Positions 18,668 to 28,474 of a stretch of 64,000 nt of DNA are shown one piece after another. The notes below the pieces were generated by a model. The model searched no databases. It was not told the origin of the DNA and saw only the letters and a program-made list of their open reading frames with translations. Location of the stretch: assembly GCA_945903465.1 (NCBI GenBank), contig CAMDOF010000011.1:24911-88910 (forward strand), read 5' to 3'. Made by a program: the position numbers and the translations under genes. Origin of the DNA: Opitutus sp. GAS368. GTDB lineage: Bacteria; Verrucomicrobiota; Verrucomicrobiia; Opitutales; Opitutaceae. How positions within the stretch are numbered: position 1 is the stretch's first letter; every line of letters starts with the position of its first letter.

Positions 18668-21600
18668 GACGAACGTCCTCAACCGGCGGGCCGAGACGCC
18701 CGCCGCTACTCAGGGCATTGCCCGCCTCTTCACGATTTTCCTTACGCGCCATCTCCGCCACGTCCTCGTCGGCTGTGCCGTTCTCGCTCTCTGCACCGCA
18801 CCCACCATCGCGGCCGAGCCGATCACGCCGAAAAAATCCGAGGTGGAAAAACCTCCCGCGCCCGCCGCCGCCATGACCGCGCCCGCCGCCGCCGTTGTGA
18901 TGAACCCGTTCACCGTGAACTCCGATCATGACACGGGTTATCAAGCGACCAACACCCTCGCCGGCTCGCGTCTCAACACGCCCATTAAGGATCTCGGCAG
19001 CGCCATCTCCGTTTACACGAAAGAATTTATGGAGGACATCGGTGCGACCAGCGTCAACGATCTCCTCATCTACGCCACCGGCGGTGAGTCGGGCGGGCCT
19101 GGCGGAAATTTTTCGGGCGGCATCTCCAACATCACCGACACCACCGTCGTCGGCGACGAATCCCGCAACGATCCGCAAAGCGCCACGCGCGTCCGCGGCC
19201 TGTCCGCGCCGGCTTTCACGCGCGGATTTTTCGTCTCCGACGTCTCCGGCGACACCTACAACGCCGGCGCGCTCACGGTGAACCGCGGCCCCAACGCCAT
19301 TCTCTTCGGTTCCGGCAGCCTGTCCGGCGTCGTCGACTCCAGCCTCAGCAGCGCCGATCTCCGGCGGAATCTCAACCACGTCACCTTCCGCTACGGCGAC
19401 AACGACAGCCTGCGTCAGACGCTCGACCTCAGCCGCTTGCTCGTGCGCGACACACTCGGTTTCCGCCTCGCCGCGCTCAACGACCGGGAGCGTTTCGACC
19501 AACGTCCGTCCTTTGAAAAAAAGGAGCGCATCTTCGGCGCGTTGAAATTCGAGCCCGTGCGCACGACGACGTTGCGCGGCAACTTCGAGAGCGGCCACAC
19601 CCGCGCCAACCGCCCGTTCTCCGTTCTACCGCTCAACAGTTTTGCACCGTGGCTCGCCGGCGGACGCGCGCCGTTCGACTGGACGTTCTACGACGATCCC
19701 GCTCACAATCCCGCCGCCGCCGCGCAGGCCGCCGGCGGCAACATCCCCGGCAGCAATCCCGCGCAACCCTTCCGTGGTTTCTTTACCGGCCAGCAGCAGA
19801 CCTTCGACACCCTCGCTTTTCCCGTCGCCAATCCCACGCGGGGCAACGCCGTCGTCGGCACCGGATTTCGCGCCACGCAGCCGACCACCAACACCACGGG
19901 CGCCGGCAGTCTCGTCGCCAATGCCATCCGAAATCAGCTCTTCGATCCGCAGTTCAACCGCGACAGCGCCGGCGACGGCATCGGCTGGTATGAGACGCGC
20001 AACATCGCCGAGATGCCCGCGGCGTTTTTCTCCGACAACCGCGTGCCGGCCGGCCAGAAAAACCAAGGCTTCACCGATTCCGTCGCCTTCGACTGGCGTC
20101 GCCACCAGATCGACGAGACCGGCCGCCAGAGCGACAGCTTCCGAAATTACACGCTGACGATGGAGCAACGTTTCTGGAAAGACCGCCTCGGGTTCGAGGC
20201 TTCAGTTTTCGGCGAGCGCTTCGAACGCCACAACCGGAACAACTTTCTCTCCACGCAGCCGAACGCGATTCACATCCGCATCGACCCGAATGTTTCCCTC
20301 CCCGACGGCCGGCCCAATCCTAATGTCGGCCGCCCCTACGTCGATTCCGCGCAGGCCATCTTCAACCAAAACATCTCCGAACGCCGCGCCCGCCGTGCGA
20401 CCGGCTTTCTCCGCTACGATTTTTATGACCTCTCGCCCCGGTGGGGCCGGTGGCTCGGCCGCCACATCGCGACCGGCTTCATGGAGCAGTCGCAACGCGA
20501 CCAGATAAACGTCCAGAGCAAATTCGGTTTCTTCGGCCAATACGACGACGCGTTCGGCGCCGATCCCTACGCGTTCAACCGTCTCGCCAAACTCATCGCC
20601 TACGTGGGGCCATCCGTCATCGGCAATAACAACCCCGTGCAGCTCTCCGCGATTTCGATGGATCCGCTCGCCAACGGCACCGCGGTCAACTCCACCTTCT
20701 TCGAGGCCCCGGCGGGCTCGCCGGCGCAGGCCAAACTCGTGACGATTCCCTACACGCTGAAATCCATTTTCCGCAACGGGAACTACTCCCGCCAGATGGT
20801 GAAGGGCCGCAACGCCAGCCTCATGAGCTACTGGCTCGCCGACCACGTCGTCACCGTTTACGGCGTCCGCCGCGACGAGGTTTATTTCAACCCGTTCGCC
20901 ATCCCCACAGGCAACACCCCGGCCGGCCTCGAAAATCTTTTCAAGACCGAGCGCAGCCTGCGCGATTTCGTCCTCCCCGACACGCCCGCGTTTCAGGCGG
21001 GCAAGCAGGTCAAGTCCGCGAGCATCGTGTTCCGCTGGCCGCAAAAATTGCTCCGCCTGCCGCAGGGGATGGACGCGAGCGCCTTCATCAACACGTCGGA
21101 TAATTTCAGCGCCAACGGCGCCAACACCGACGCCTACGGCAAACTGCTGCCCTCCGCGAAAGGCGTCACTCGCGAGACCGGCCTGAACCTCGCCTTCTTC
21201 AACAACCGCGTTTCGCTCCGTGTGAATCGCTACGAAACCCGCGTGGCCGATTCGAATCTTGGCCGCAGCGGCGCCCTCGGCGCCATCGTCAACAACGGCG
21301 TGCTCCAGACGATCCAGAGCTGGGCCACCGAGGTGAACCGCCATCCTCACGCCTCGCGTCAGGCCGATATCGATTACTTCCTCAGCGTCTTTCCGCCCGG
21401 CTGGGCCGATCTCAACAAGATCGCCTACAGCGGCAGCGCCGCCACCCAGAATCTCGCGATGACCTTCACCCAGCTTCCGAACTACAGCGATACGTCCGAC
21501 CGAATCTCGCGCGGCACCGAATTCGATCTCGTCGTCAACCCCACTCGAAACTGGCGCATGCTCGTGAACTTCGCGAAGAGTGAGGTGATTCAGAACAACA

Positions 21601-22220
21601 TCGCGCCCGTCACCCGCGAACTCCGCGCCCGCCTGCAACCGGTCCTGGACAAACTCGGCAAACGCCCGCGCTTCGGTTCTGCCGCCGGCTACGTTTTCCC
21701 CGTCGATCCCGTCACGGGCCAGGCCACCTCGCTCGATGCCGGAGCGGGCGAGGCGGATCTCGCGAGCTTCTTCCTCAACAGCGTCGATGTTCCGCTCTAC
21801 AATACGCTCGCCTCCGAGGGCATCAGCAGTCCCGAAATCCGCAAATACCGCGTGAACTTAGTCACGAACTACACCTTCACCCGTGAATCATTCCTTCGCG
21901 GCTTCGGCGTCGGCACCGGCGTGCGCTGGCAGGACAAGATCGGCATCGGGTATCCCGCGAGCTACACCGCCACCGGCGCCGTTTACATCGACAAGCCGCA
22001 CCCGTTCTTCGCGCCCGGAGAAACAAACGTCGACGGATGGGCCAGCTACGGCCGAAAAGTCTACAACAAGAAGATCGATTGGAAAATTCAACTCAACCTC
22101 CGCAACGCGATCGGCTCCGACCACCTGATCGCCATCACCGCGCAACCCAACGGCTCCCCCTCCGCCGTGCGCATCTCCCCCGACCGCCGCTGGTATCTCA
22201 CGAACACGTTCAGTTTCTGA
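18666..22220 (+). CDS. TonB-dependent outer-membrane receptor 2 of tandem pair
   Basis: The protein is 1,184 residues and closely parallels the preceding receptor. Shared landmarks are SRLNTPIKDLGSAISVYTKE, DLLIYATGGESGGPGGNF, TRVRGLSAPAFTRGFFVSDV, LTVNRGPNAILFGSG, RANRPFSVLPLNSF, VTNYTFTRESFLRGFG and the terminal WYLTNTFSF. Export is suggested by HVLVGCAVLALCTAPTIAAE at about residues 32-51. No ATG precedes this signal in frame: the only candidate in the track of codons is TTG 18666, so the start is uncertain. The plug begins with VVMNPFTVNSDHDTGYQATN. No STN piece precedes this copy. The gene probably arose by tandem duplication and has since diverged in the extracellular loops. Confidence 0.9.
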   Translation: MTNVLNRRAETPAATQGIARLFTIFLTRHLRHVLVGCAVLALCTAPTIAAEPITPKKSEVEKPPAPAAAMTAPAAAVVMNPFTVNSDHDTGYQATNTLAGSRLNTPIKDLGSAISVYTKEFMEDIGATSVNDLLIYATGGESGGPGGNFSGGISNITDTTVVGDESRNDPQSATRVRGLSAPAFTRGFFVSDVSGDTYNAGALTVNRGPNAILFGSGSLSGVVDSSLSSADLRRNLNHVTFRYGDNDSLRQTLDLSRLLVRDTLGFRLAALNDRERFDQRPSFEKKERIFGALKFEPVRTTTLRGNFESGHTRANRPFSVLPLNSFAPWLAGGRAPFDWTFYDDPAHNPAAAAQAAGGNIPGSNPAQPFRGFFTGQQQTFDTLAFPVANPTRGNAVVGTGFRATQPTTNTTGAGSLVANAIRNQLFDPQFNRDSAGDGIGWYETRNIAEMPAAFFSDNRVPAGQKNQGFTDSVAFDWRRHQIDETGRQSDSFRNYTLTMEQRFWKDRLGFEASVFGERFERHNRNNFLSTQPNAIHIRIDPNVSLPDGRPNPNVGRPYVDSAQAIFNQNISERRARRATGFLRYDFYDLSPRWGRWLGRHIATGFMEQSQRDQINVQSKFGFFGQYDDAFGADPYAFNRLAKLIAYVGPSVIGNNNPVQLSAISMDPLANGTAVNSTFFEAPAGSPAQAKLVTIPYTLKSIFRNGNYSRQMVKGRNASLMSYWLADHVVTVYGVRRDEVYFNPFAIPTGNTPAGLENLFKTERSLRDFVLPDTPAFQAGKQVKSASIVFRWPQKLLRLPQGMDASAFINTSDNFSANGANTDAYGKLLPSAKGVTRETGLNLAFFNNRVSLRVNRYETRVADSNLGRSGALGAIVNNGVLQTIQSWATEVNRHPHASRQADIDYFLSVFPPGWADLNKIAYSGSAATQNLAMTFTQLPNYSDTSDRISRGTEFDLVVNPTRNWRMLVNFAKSEVIQNNIAPVTRELRARLQPVLDKLGKRPRFGSAAGYVFPVDPVTGQATSLDAGAGEADLASFFLNSVDVPLYNTLASEGISSPEIRKYRVNLVTNYTFTRESFLRGFGVGTGVRWQDKIGIGYPASYTATGAVYIDKPHPFFAPGETNVDGWASYGRKVYNKKIDWKIQLNLRNAIGSDHLIAITAQPNGSPSAVRISPDRRWYLTNTFSF

Positions 22221-22439
22221 TTGAGTCGTGGACGAGGCGTCCCGCCCAGCGTCACAAAGATTTCGTGGTCGCGCAGCGTGCCCGTGCGGCGGCTCTACTC
22301 CCTCTGAGAGGAAGGAATTTGTGGCGCCGGTGGCGTCCCAAACGAGGCTCGGTCGGCCGCGATTTGCGTCGCTTGGACAAAGAGTGGAGGGCGACTTCAC
22401 GACATAACGCGCGCAGCCAGCGGGTCTGGTTCGGACCGC

Positions 22440-22811
22440 CGGGGCCGAGCGTGCACCCCAATCTTTCAATCGCGTGATCACGAGGCGCGAGCTTCGAGGA
22501 AGGCGATCGCGCCTGGGATTGTTCCAGCCGTTCGTCCGCCTGCCCATCACGGCCCGCACCAAACTGTCGGCCAAGAGCCCGGCCTAAAATCCCTTGCGGG
22601 CCATGGCGGCCGTGCCCAGCGGCAGCACGTCCAATTTCAGCTGCGTTTTGACCTTGCGGAAATTCAGTTCGGCCTGCCAGCGCTGGCCAGACCAGCGCAC
22701 GAGCAACTCGATGGGCTCGTCGCCACTGGGCAAGGGGGTGAACAGCCACAAGTCGATCTGGTGCCGATCCCGCTGTAACCGCACGTAAATCAGACGGCCC
22801 GACACAGGTTT
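22440..22811 (-). pseudogene. IS4-type DDE transposase relic
   Basis: Minus-strand frames give IDLWLFTPLPSGDEPIELLV, RWSGQRWQAELNFRKVKTQL and KLDVLPLGTAAMARKGF, then after a stop LADSLVRAVMG. This matches the IS4-superfamily C-terminal signature Y/W-x2-R-W-x2-E-x6-K with the glutamate of the DDE triad (AELNFRKVKTQLKLD). The downstream sequence (SSRLVITRL...) fits the family's tail but is in a poor state. There is no intact start, and a stop splits the domain. The DruA-like relic lies immediately upstream on the same strand. Confidence 0.65.
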
Positions 22812-23557
22812 TCACTCGGTGCCCGGAGGCACTTTTTCGGCGCGGGTGGGTTTCCACCGATCCCGCGATCCTGTCCGGAACCGCGCGGCAATCCGGCGCG
22901 TCAAACCACCGAGCAGGTGACTCGCCAGAGGGGGCCCGCGCACCCAAGGTAAATTCAGGAAACGGCGGTGGTTGGCAATCCGGCACAGACCGTTGACCCG
23001 AGCCGCCGCGTCCCGCCGATCACCCGATCCCGCGCCGCACACTGCCAGGCGGCCGCTCCGATCAGAGGCACCGCGAGATCCCGGCCCGTCTCATCGTGCA
23101 CCAGACAAACCAGGTTCGTGCCCACCGGCCCGATCGTAACCAAAATAATGATACGTACGCAGGGTAGCCCAGCGCCCGCGCACGTCCGGCCGTACCGCGG
23201 CCCGCCAGGCGCCCCGCTGGAGCGGCCGCAACTCCGCCAGCACCCCGGTGAGCGGGCTCGCCCGCCGGCCGCCGCCGCCTTGCCCCGCTTGATCGCCCAA
23301 GGGTTGCGCCGTCGGGGGGATGCGCACGGCAGGCAACCCTCGCCCAAGTTTTGCCGCCAAGGTGGCCGCAGGCTGTGTGCGGCGAATGGCTTCCACCGGC
23401 CCACCGTCGTTTGCCACTGCCAGCGGACGCACAGATCCTTCGCCACTCCAGGGCGGCTTCACTCGGGACGCGTCTCGATGCGATAGTGCAGTTCGCGCAG
23501 TTCGGCCGGCGTGACTTGCCGGATCTGCACCCGGATGCTTTCTTCTTCGGAGGACAT
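22812..23557 (-). pseudogene. DruA-like (DUF4338) protein relic, multiply frameshifted
   Basis: Starting at an ATG at 23557, frames read in turn IRQVTPAELRELHYRIETRP, KDLCVRWQWQT, AIRRTQPAATLAAKLG, TLRTYHYFGYDRAGG, GTNLVCLVHDETGRDLAVPL, IGAAAWQCAARDRVIG, RVNGLCRIANHRRFLNLPWV and LASHLLGGLTRRIAARF. This is the order of DUF4338 proteins: an N-terminal helical domain, then G-x-YHYLG, A-x-W-x-C...R-D-x-x-IG, N-x-RFL-x-LPWV, LASH-x-LG. DUF4338 includes DruA of the Druantia defence system and many transposon-borne proteins. At least three frame changes disrupt it. Its 3' end runs straight into the IS4 DDE relic, so it probably belonged to a composite DUF4338-DDE transposase. Confidence 0.6.
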
Positions 23558-23605
23558 GGCCGCACGATGGCGCCAAGGCCCGCGTAGGTTCCGCAATACC
23601 CATTC

Positions 23606-23854
23606 ATCGGTGGGCGTCCGGCGGTCGCGGCGCACGGTTTCGAGCGCGAGATTGCGGGCGCCCGCGAAGAAAAAGGATCGGCCGTAGCGGATCGGTTTTT
23701 CGAGATGCGGCCGCCATGTCCGCAGAAACGACTCCTGCACGACAGCGTCGAGATGCAAGCGGAGGTATCTGGCCAACTCACCGTGGACAGTCGCGGCGGC
23801 GGCTGTTGCGCAGACGAGGCGAAGGCGGGAAAGAGCGAGGCGGAAAAGGTCGCG
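23606..23854 (-). pseudogene. ECF sigma factor N-terminal relic (region 2)
   Basis: After a TAG at 23855-23857 the frame reads DLFRLALSRLRLVCATAAAA, then TVHGELARYLRLHLDAVVQE, SFLRTWRPHLEKPIRYGRSF and FFAGARNLALETVRRDRRTP, then TDE. This is sigma-70 region 2 (core-binding and -10 recognition: V-x-E-x-F-x-R...R...F-A-x-x-R-N-x-A-x-D). Region 4 is missing: beyond residue E the frame enters the DruA-like relic, in frame with its ATG. The first residues are lost to the TAG. The insertion of the DruA/IS4 element therefore probably truncated a sigma gene that lay 65 bp downstream of the TonB receptor. Confidence 0.6.
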
Positions 23855-23918
23855 CTAGAGGGGCCTGGGCGAAAAAAAGGAGGAGGGGGATTGAAGCGGG
23901 CCGCGCGAAAGGAGTGGC

Positions 23919-26900
23919 TCAGAACGTGCCCTTGAGGCCGAACGTCCAGAGAGCGCCGAAATCGAGGCGTGAGCGGAACTGGGCGTAAGCGGGGGTGTTG
24001 GGTCCGATGATTTTCGTGTCTTCCGTGGCGTCGCCGATGTTGCGCAGGTTGGTGAAGAGGGCGATGCGCCGCGTGAGCGAGTATTCCCCGGAGATGTCGA
24101 TGTACAGACGCTTGGAGTTCCAGTTGTAGGTGCCCGGTTCAATACCCGTGCCCGCGGCGACGACACCCGTTCGCTGGCGACCGCGATAGTTCCAATTGAT
24201 GCGGAGATTGTAGCTGTCGCGGTTCAGGCTCACCCCCCAGCTGCCGCTGCGCGGAATGTAGCCGGCGAAGTTGGTGGTCACAGTCGCGTCACCGGTCACC
24301 CGCTGCGCGCTGGTATTGGCGAAAACCTGCACCCCGCGGGCCCACGACGGCAAACCGATCAGGGCCTGCTTATAGCTGAAGTCGATGCCGGTCAGACGCA
24401 CCTTACCCGGAAGATTTATCTGCGTGGACACGTCGTAACTGCTGTAGACCACGGGATCGAGACCGTAGAGCGCCAAAAATTCCGCGGTTGGTGGGAAGAT
24501 GGTGCCACCAAAGAAATTTTTAAAATCACGGCGAAATCCGCCGACGGCAAACTGGCCGACGCCGGCGAAATAGTACTCGAGCCGCGCATTGGTCGTCTGA
24601 GCACTCCATGGGTTAATGCCAACATTGTTCACTGTGATGCGATTGCTCGGGCTCGGCGCGTTCTCCGTGTCGGGCAGCGTGACCGCACCGGCGTACTGGT
24701 TGAAATCGGGCCGGCCGATGGAAGCATAGCGGGCGGCGCGGAGGATGAGATTTTCCTGCAGATTCCATGAGGCGTTGAGGCTTGGAAAAAGACGGAGATA
24801 TTCTTTTTTCACCTGACTGCCACGTTGCAGCAGCGTCAGCTGGGAGACGGCGAGGACATTCGTCGTCGGAAAGATCAGGACGGGCGTGCGCCGGCTAGGA
24901 TCCGCGGTGGTCGGGCTGGCGATAGTGACGAGCTTGCCACTGGCGTCGCGTTGATAGTTGCGGGTGGCATCGGTGAGCGGGCCGGCGGCGTCGATATTCG
25001 TTTGCTCGGCGCGGAGACCGCCGACGAGTTTGAGGCGGCGCTCGAAAAACGCGACGTCACCGCGGAGGAATGCGGCCGAGACCAACTCCTCGGCGTGCTT
25101 GGATCCGTTCATGGCGGCGCGGTAGCGGCTATTTTCGTCCGTGGTGAAAGCGGCTGGATTGGCCACATAGTGATTGAGGAGCGACGACACGCCGACCCAT
25201 TGAATTTTGGGGAAGCCGTAAGTGTGGGCGTGTTCCGATAATTCCGGGGCCCAGAAGGGAGCCGCGCCGTCGTCGCTACCGACGGGAGTGGTGCTGGCGC
25301 GGCCGTCTTTGCCAACGAAATTGTAGGTGATGTTTTTATCGGTGCGGAGATCACGCACAGCTTGGCGGAGGTCGATGCCAGATTTCAGGGTAACGGGCAC
25401 CCGCCACGTGAAGTCGCGGCGCAGGTTGGCGAAGGCGGTGCGCTGGGTATCGTTGTTCTCGGGTTGACCGCTCGCGGCGGCAGTCACGGCGTAGTTTTCG
25501 AGAAGATAGGGGTTAAGGACAGCGCCGGTCGCCGGGTCGGTGACCGTGATACGGTTGGGGCGAAGATAAAAAATATCATCAAAGGAGACCGTAAGCCCGG
25601 TGCGTCGCGCGGTGTTGGTGGTAAAGTAGCCGCGATCGATATCGCCGCCGTTATAGTGGGCGCGCGAGTAGCCGAGGCCCGCCTCACCCTTCCACCACGG
25701 CCCGTCGTGCCGCCAGCGGAGCGAGGGCATGTAGTTCTGGTTTTTGCGGTAGCCGCCGGCGTTGCCCATTTGCAAATCGCCCAAGGCGGTCGTGCCTCGA
25801 GTCGTGGTGGGACCGAAGCTTCCGGAGGGCACTCCGCCGACGTTGAAAGTGAGCGTCTGGCTTAAATAATCCTCCTCGAATCTCGAGGTGTTTACCGAGA
25901 TTGAAATCGTATCGGAGGGAGCGAACTTGTAGTCGATGGTCGCCGAGAGGTTGTGGCGCGTGGTCTCCTTGCCTCCTCCGCGCACGGCGAAACTGGACAG
26001 GTAGGGATTGTCTGGGGTGGTGTTGGGGAACGTGGTGCCATTCGTGACGGTGCCCGCACCGCGCCACGTGCTGGTGACCTGATCCTGACCAGCGAACTGC
26101 CGGCTGCGACCGCCCGACAAGGTAAATCCAAAACGCTTGTTCACGGGCACGATCCAAGAAAAATCGAAGCCCGGGTAAACTTTGCGACTGCGGCTCTCGC
26201 GTGGACTTGGGGTGCGGTTGAATTCACGCCGATGGTCTCGCATCAGAACGTAGACGCTGCCGTTGAAGACGGAGCGGGCCCGCTCAAACGCGCTGCGCGG
26301 GACCATGTTGACCGAGCCCGCGAGCGCCGCGCCCTGCGTATCCGGGGTGGGTGAAAATGAAACCTCGACGCGCGAGATGCCGTTGATGGAGACCATGTCC
26401 ATGGCCGATGCCCGGTTGGTGCCGCTAATCGCGGTGGCAAAACTGAAGCCATCGAGGGTCACAGGAACGTTGTCGGCGGGCGCGCCGTTGATGGAAATTT
26501 CGCGAGCGTTGCCGCCAGCATAGGTCATCGTGACGCCAGGAAGAAATTTCAGGAATTCACCCGCGTGGCCCTCGGCGACTGTGCCGAACTCGTCGGTCGA
26601 GACGACGGTTTTGAGATTAGAGGCGAAGCGCTGTTCGTTGATCGCGATCGCGGACGCCTCCATTTCCTTCGAGGTGGAAACGACGAATTGTTCGAGCCGC
26701 ACCACCTCGCTTTTCGCACCCTGCGGTCCGGTGGCCGCCAGGGTCACGTCATGTTGCGCGAGCCGGGACCCGACGACGGTTACCGCGGTGGTCCGCGCCG
26801 CCATACCGGTGTAAAAAAATTTCACCTGAGCCGTGCCAACGGGGACTCCGTCGATTCGGTAGGCGCCACCGGCATCGGTGAAAGTTTCGAGCGACGTACC

Positions 26901-27101
26901 CTCCACAGTGATGCGGACACGTTCCAGAAAGCTGCCGCCCGCCGCCGCCATCACCCGGCCAGTGATGGCTCCAGTCGCAGACGCGGCGAGTGCCGGCCGG
27001 GAAATTTCCGCACCGCCGAGCGGGTTAGGAGCGAGGCCCAAGTTAACGCCCGCGAAGAGCGCCAGCACGGCGAGATAGGTCCGAGTGGGGAAAAGATCCA
27101 T
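23919..27101 (-). CDS. TonB-dependent receptor with carboxypeptidase-regulatory-like N-terminus
   Basis: The protein is 1,060 residues. The N-terminus is a signal peptide (RTYLAVLALFAGVNLGLAPN). Residues 42-118 are a CarboxypepD_reg-like beta-sandwich: GAITGRVMAAAGGSFLERVR, GTSLETFTDAGGAYRIDGVP and KFFYTGMAARTTAVTV. Then comes LEQFVVSTSKEM, a possible TonB box, and the plug with GEFLKFLPGVTMTYAGGNAREISINGAP, VPVTLDGFSFATA and VEVSFSPTPDTQGAALAGSVNMVPRSAF. The barrel ends FGALWTFGLKGTF with a terminal Phe. The architecture is that of the SusC-like/TonB receptors found in Opitutaceae glycan-use loci. No SusD partner is next to it. The sigma relic lies 65 bp downstream. Confidence 0.93.
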   Translation of the reverse strand: MDLFPTRTYLAVLALFAGVNLGLAPNPLGGAEISRPALAASATGAITGRVMAAAGGSFLERVRITVEGTSLETFTDAGGAYRIDGVPVGTAQVKFFYTGMAARTTAVTVVGSRLAQHDVTLAATGPQGAKSEVVRLEQFVVSTSKEMEASAIAINEQRFASNLKTVVSTDEFGTVAEGHAGEFLKFLPGVTMTYAGGNAREISINGAPADNVPVTLDGFSFATAISGTNRASAMDMVSINGISRVEVSFSPTPDTQGAALAGSVNMVPRSAFERARSVFNGSVYVLMRDHRREFNRTPSPRESRSRKVYPGFDFSWIVPVNKRFGFTLSGGRSRQFAGQDQVTSTWRGAGTVTNGTTFPNTTPDNPYLSSFAVRGGGKETTRHNLSATIDYKFAPSDTISISVNTSRFEEDYLSQTLTFNVGGVPSGSFGPTTTRGTTALGDLQMGNAGGYRKNQNYMPSLRWRHDGPWWKGEAGLGYSRAHYNGGDIDRGYFTTNTARRTGLTVSFDDIFYLRPNRITVTDPATGAVLNPYLLENYAVTAAASGQPENNDTQRTAFANLRRDFTWRVPVTLKSGIDLRQAVRDLRTDKNITYNFVGKDGRASTTPVGSDDGAAPFWAPELSEHAHTYGFPKIQWVGVSSLLNHYVANPAAFTTDENSRYRAAMNGSKHAEELVSAAFLRGDVAFFERRLKLVGGLRAEQTNIDAAGPLTDATRNYQRDASGKLVTIASPTTADPSRRTPVLIFPTTNVLAVSQLTLLQRGSQVKKEYLRLFPSLNASWNLQENLILRAARYASIGRPDFNQYAGAVTLPDTENAPSPSNRITVNNVGINPWSAQTTNARLEYYFAGVGQFAVGGFRRDFKNFFGGTIFPPTAEFLALYGLDPVVYSSYDVSTQINLPGKVRLTGIDFSYKQALIGLPSWARGVQVFANTSAQRVTGDATVTTNFAGYIPRSGSWGVSLNRDSYNLRINWNYRGRQRTGVVAAGTGIEPGTYNWNSKRLYIDISGEYSLTRRIALFTNLRNIGDATEDTKIIGPNTPAYAQFRSRLDFGALWTFGLKGTF

Positions 27102-27394
27102 GGATATCAGGGGCTGAGGATTGAAAAGTTGTATTAGGTAACGTCAGCCCTTTGCTGGCGCAATTCTCCGGGCGCTCCGAGACGGCGATTATCCGGAGGC
27201 CGGCGGGGATCGACCGAGACTCGGCATGGGCGCGGGTGGCAGGCTGATTCGGCAGAGCGTCGTGGCCGGTCAGGCGCAGCCCTTTGGGACAGGATGGTGC
27301 CGTGAAAATCTTCGGCACTGGCCCCAGGGCGTTTCCGGCGGTGGCCCAGCGGGTGCGGCAGGCGTGAAAAGGGAGGCGCGCCTTGCGGTGGTCG

Positions 27395-28474
27395 TTAATG
27401 CGCGGGGGCGGCGGTACCTGGTTCGGCTAGAAAGATGCGGTATTCATTTTTCAAGGTCTCTCTCGCGCGGATCCAGCCGTAGGTAGGGGTGCCATCGATC
27501 GAGGCGCGCGCGATTGCTTTGCGCAATCCTTCGGCGTACGGGCTGTTGCCAAACTCGATGCCGCGGGCGATGACTTGGCCGTTCCAAGGCAGGGTAAGAC
27601 TTCGTTGATTTTCCATCCAGTCGCCGACCCAGGGATTTTGTGGTGCTGGCAACAGGTAGCCGATCTGGACGTCGAAATCGGGGTGCGATAGAATGAAGAA
27701 CTGCTGGTCGCGGGTCGGGTCGAGGCGGATGGCGGTGTAACTGCTGCTGCGAGGTTGCGCCGACATTAATCGGTCGCGCAGGGCGGGGTCTTGCGCGGAG
27801 ATTTTTAACCGCGAACGGCCGGGTTCAACAAAAGGTGGCCCAAATGTGGCGTGTTGCATCCACTGCATGGGGCGGTCGAGGTCCGTCAGATTTTCGACCC
27901 ACTCTTCGACGGTTACTTCGCGCTTGCCCGCGAGGACGGTGACTTTTCTCCGGACGCGGTAGTGGGTTTGTGGGAGGTCGGCCCCATATTCGAAGCCGAC
28001 GCTGGCCGGCGTTACCTCAGCGCGGATTTTGACCCACGCGACGACCGGGGCTTCGCCGTGGTTGCCCAGACCGCGCTGGGCTTCCTGGTCCGAGGCGGGG
28101 CCGTAGTAGGGAAAGCAGAGCAGATGTCCGAGGTAGCCGGAGCTGAGGCGGGCATGCGGGTCGGTGCCGTAAATATCTCCGTGCTTCGCGGGGTGGTAGT
28201 TTTGCGGCTCGATGGTGGGATAGTGCGGTACGCGCAGCGGATTGACGTCGCGTTTGGGATTTCCAGTCGTTTGACGCACTTCGGCGATATGGCCGCCGCC
28301 TTTAAGCAGAGCCACCCGGATTTGGCCGTTCGCTAAGACCCATGCTTCGCGGCCATACACCCTCTCCTCGGTCAGTTCGGGTTGCTGCGCGGAAAGGGTT
28401 ATCGCAGTGAGCAACCACAGCAGGTGCGCGACCGGGCGCCGGACTCCTTTACGAAGCCGAGCGTCGACGGGCAC
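27395..28474 (-). CDS. Exported galactose-mutarotase-like protein
   Basis: I take the GTG at 28474 as the start. The frame is open to 28819, but only this start gives an n-region and hydrophobic core typical of export (RRPVAHLLWLLTAITLSAQQ). Product about 359 residues. The mature part is beta-rich: VLANGQIRVALLKGGGHIAE, NPLRVPHYPTIEPQNYHPAK, YGTDPHARLSSGYLGHLLCF, GLGNHGEAPVVAWVKI, VTVEEWVENLTDLDRPMQWM, QHATFGPPFVEP and RGIEFGNSPYAEGLRKA. The H-x-x-E-x-R...N-HGEA...E-W-V-x-N pattern resembles the aldose-1-epimerase/mutarotase superfamily. Enzyme activity is inferred from resemblance only. It follows the receptor locus on the same strand. Confidence 0.75.
   Translation of the reverse strand: MPVDARLRKGVRRPVAHLLWLLTAITLSAQQPELTEERVYGREAWVLANGQIRVALLKGGGHIAEVRQTTGNPKRDVNPLRVPHYPTIEPQNYHPAKHGDIYGTDPHARLSSGYLGHLLCFPYYGPASDQEAQRGLGNHGEAPVVAWVKIRAEVTPASVGFEYGADLPQTHYRVRRKVTVLAGKREVTVEEWVENLTDLDRPMQWMQHATFGPPFVEPGRSRLKISAQDPALRDRLMSAQPRSSSYTAIRLDPTRDQQFFILSHPDFDVQIGYLLPAPQNPWVGDWMENQRSLTLPWNGQVIARGIEFGNSPYAEGLRKAIARASIDGTPTYGWIRARETLKNEYRIFLAEPGTAAPAH

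Noticed and set aside
14894..18682. 1,262-codon open frame antisense to TonB receptor 1
   Set aside because: It is low-complexity, G/V/E/R-rich and mirrors the receptor on the other strand. Similar shadow frames lie opposite receptor 2. GC-rich codon bias explains it.
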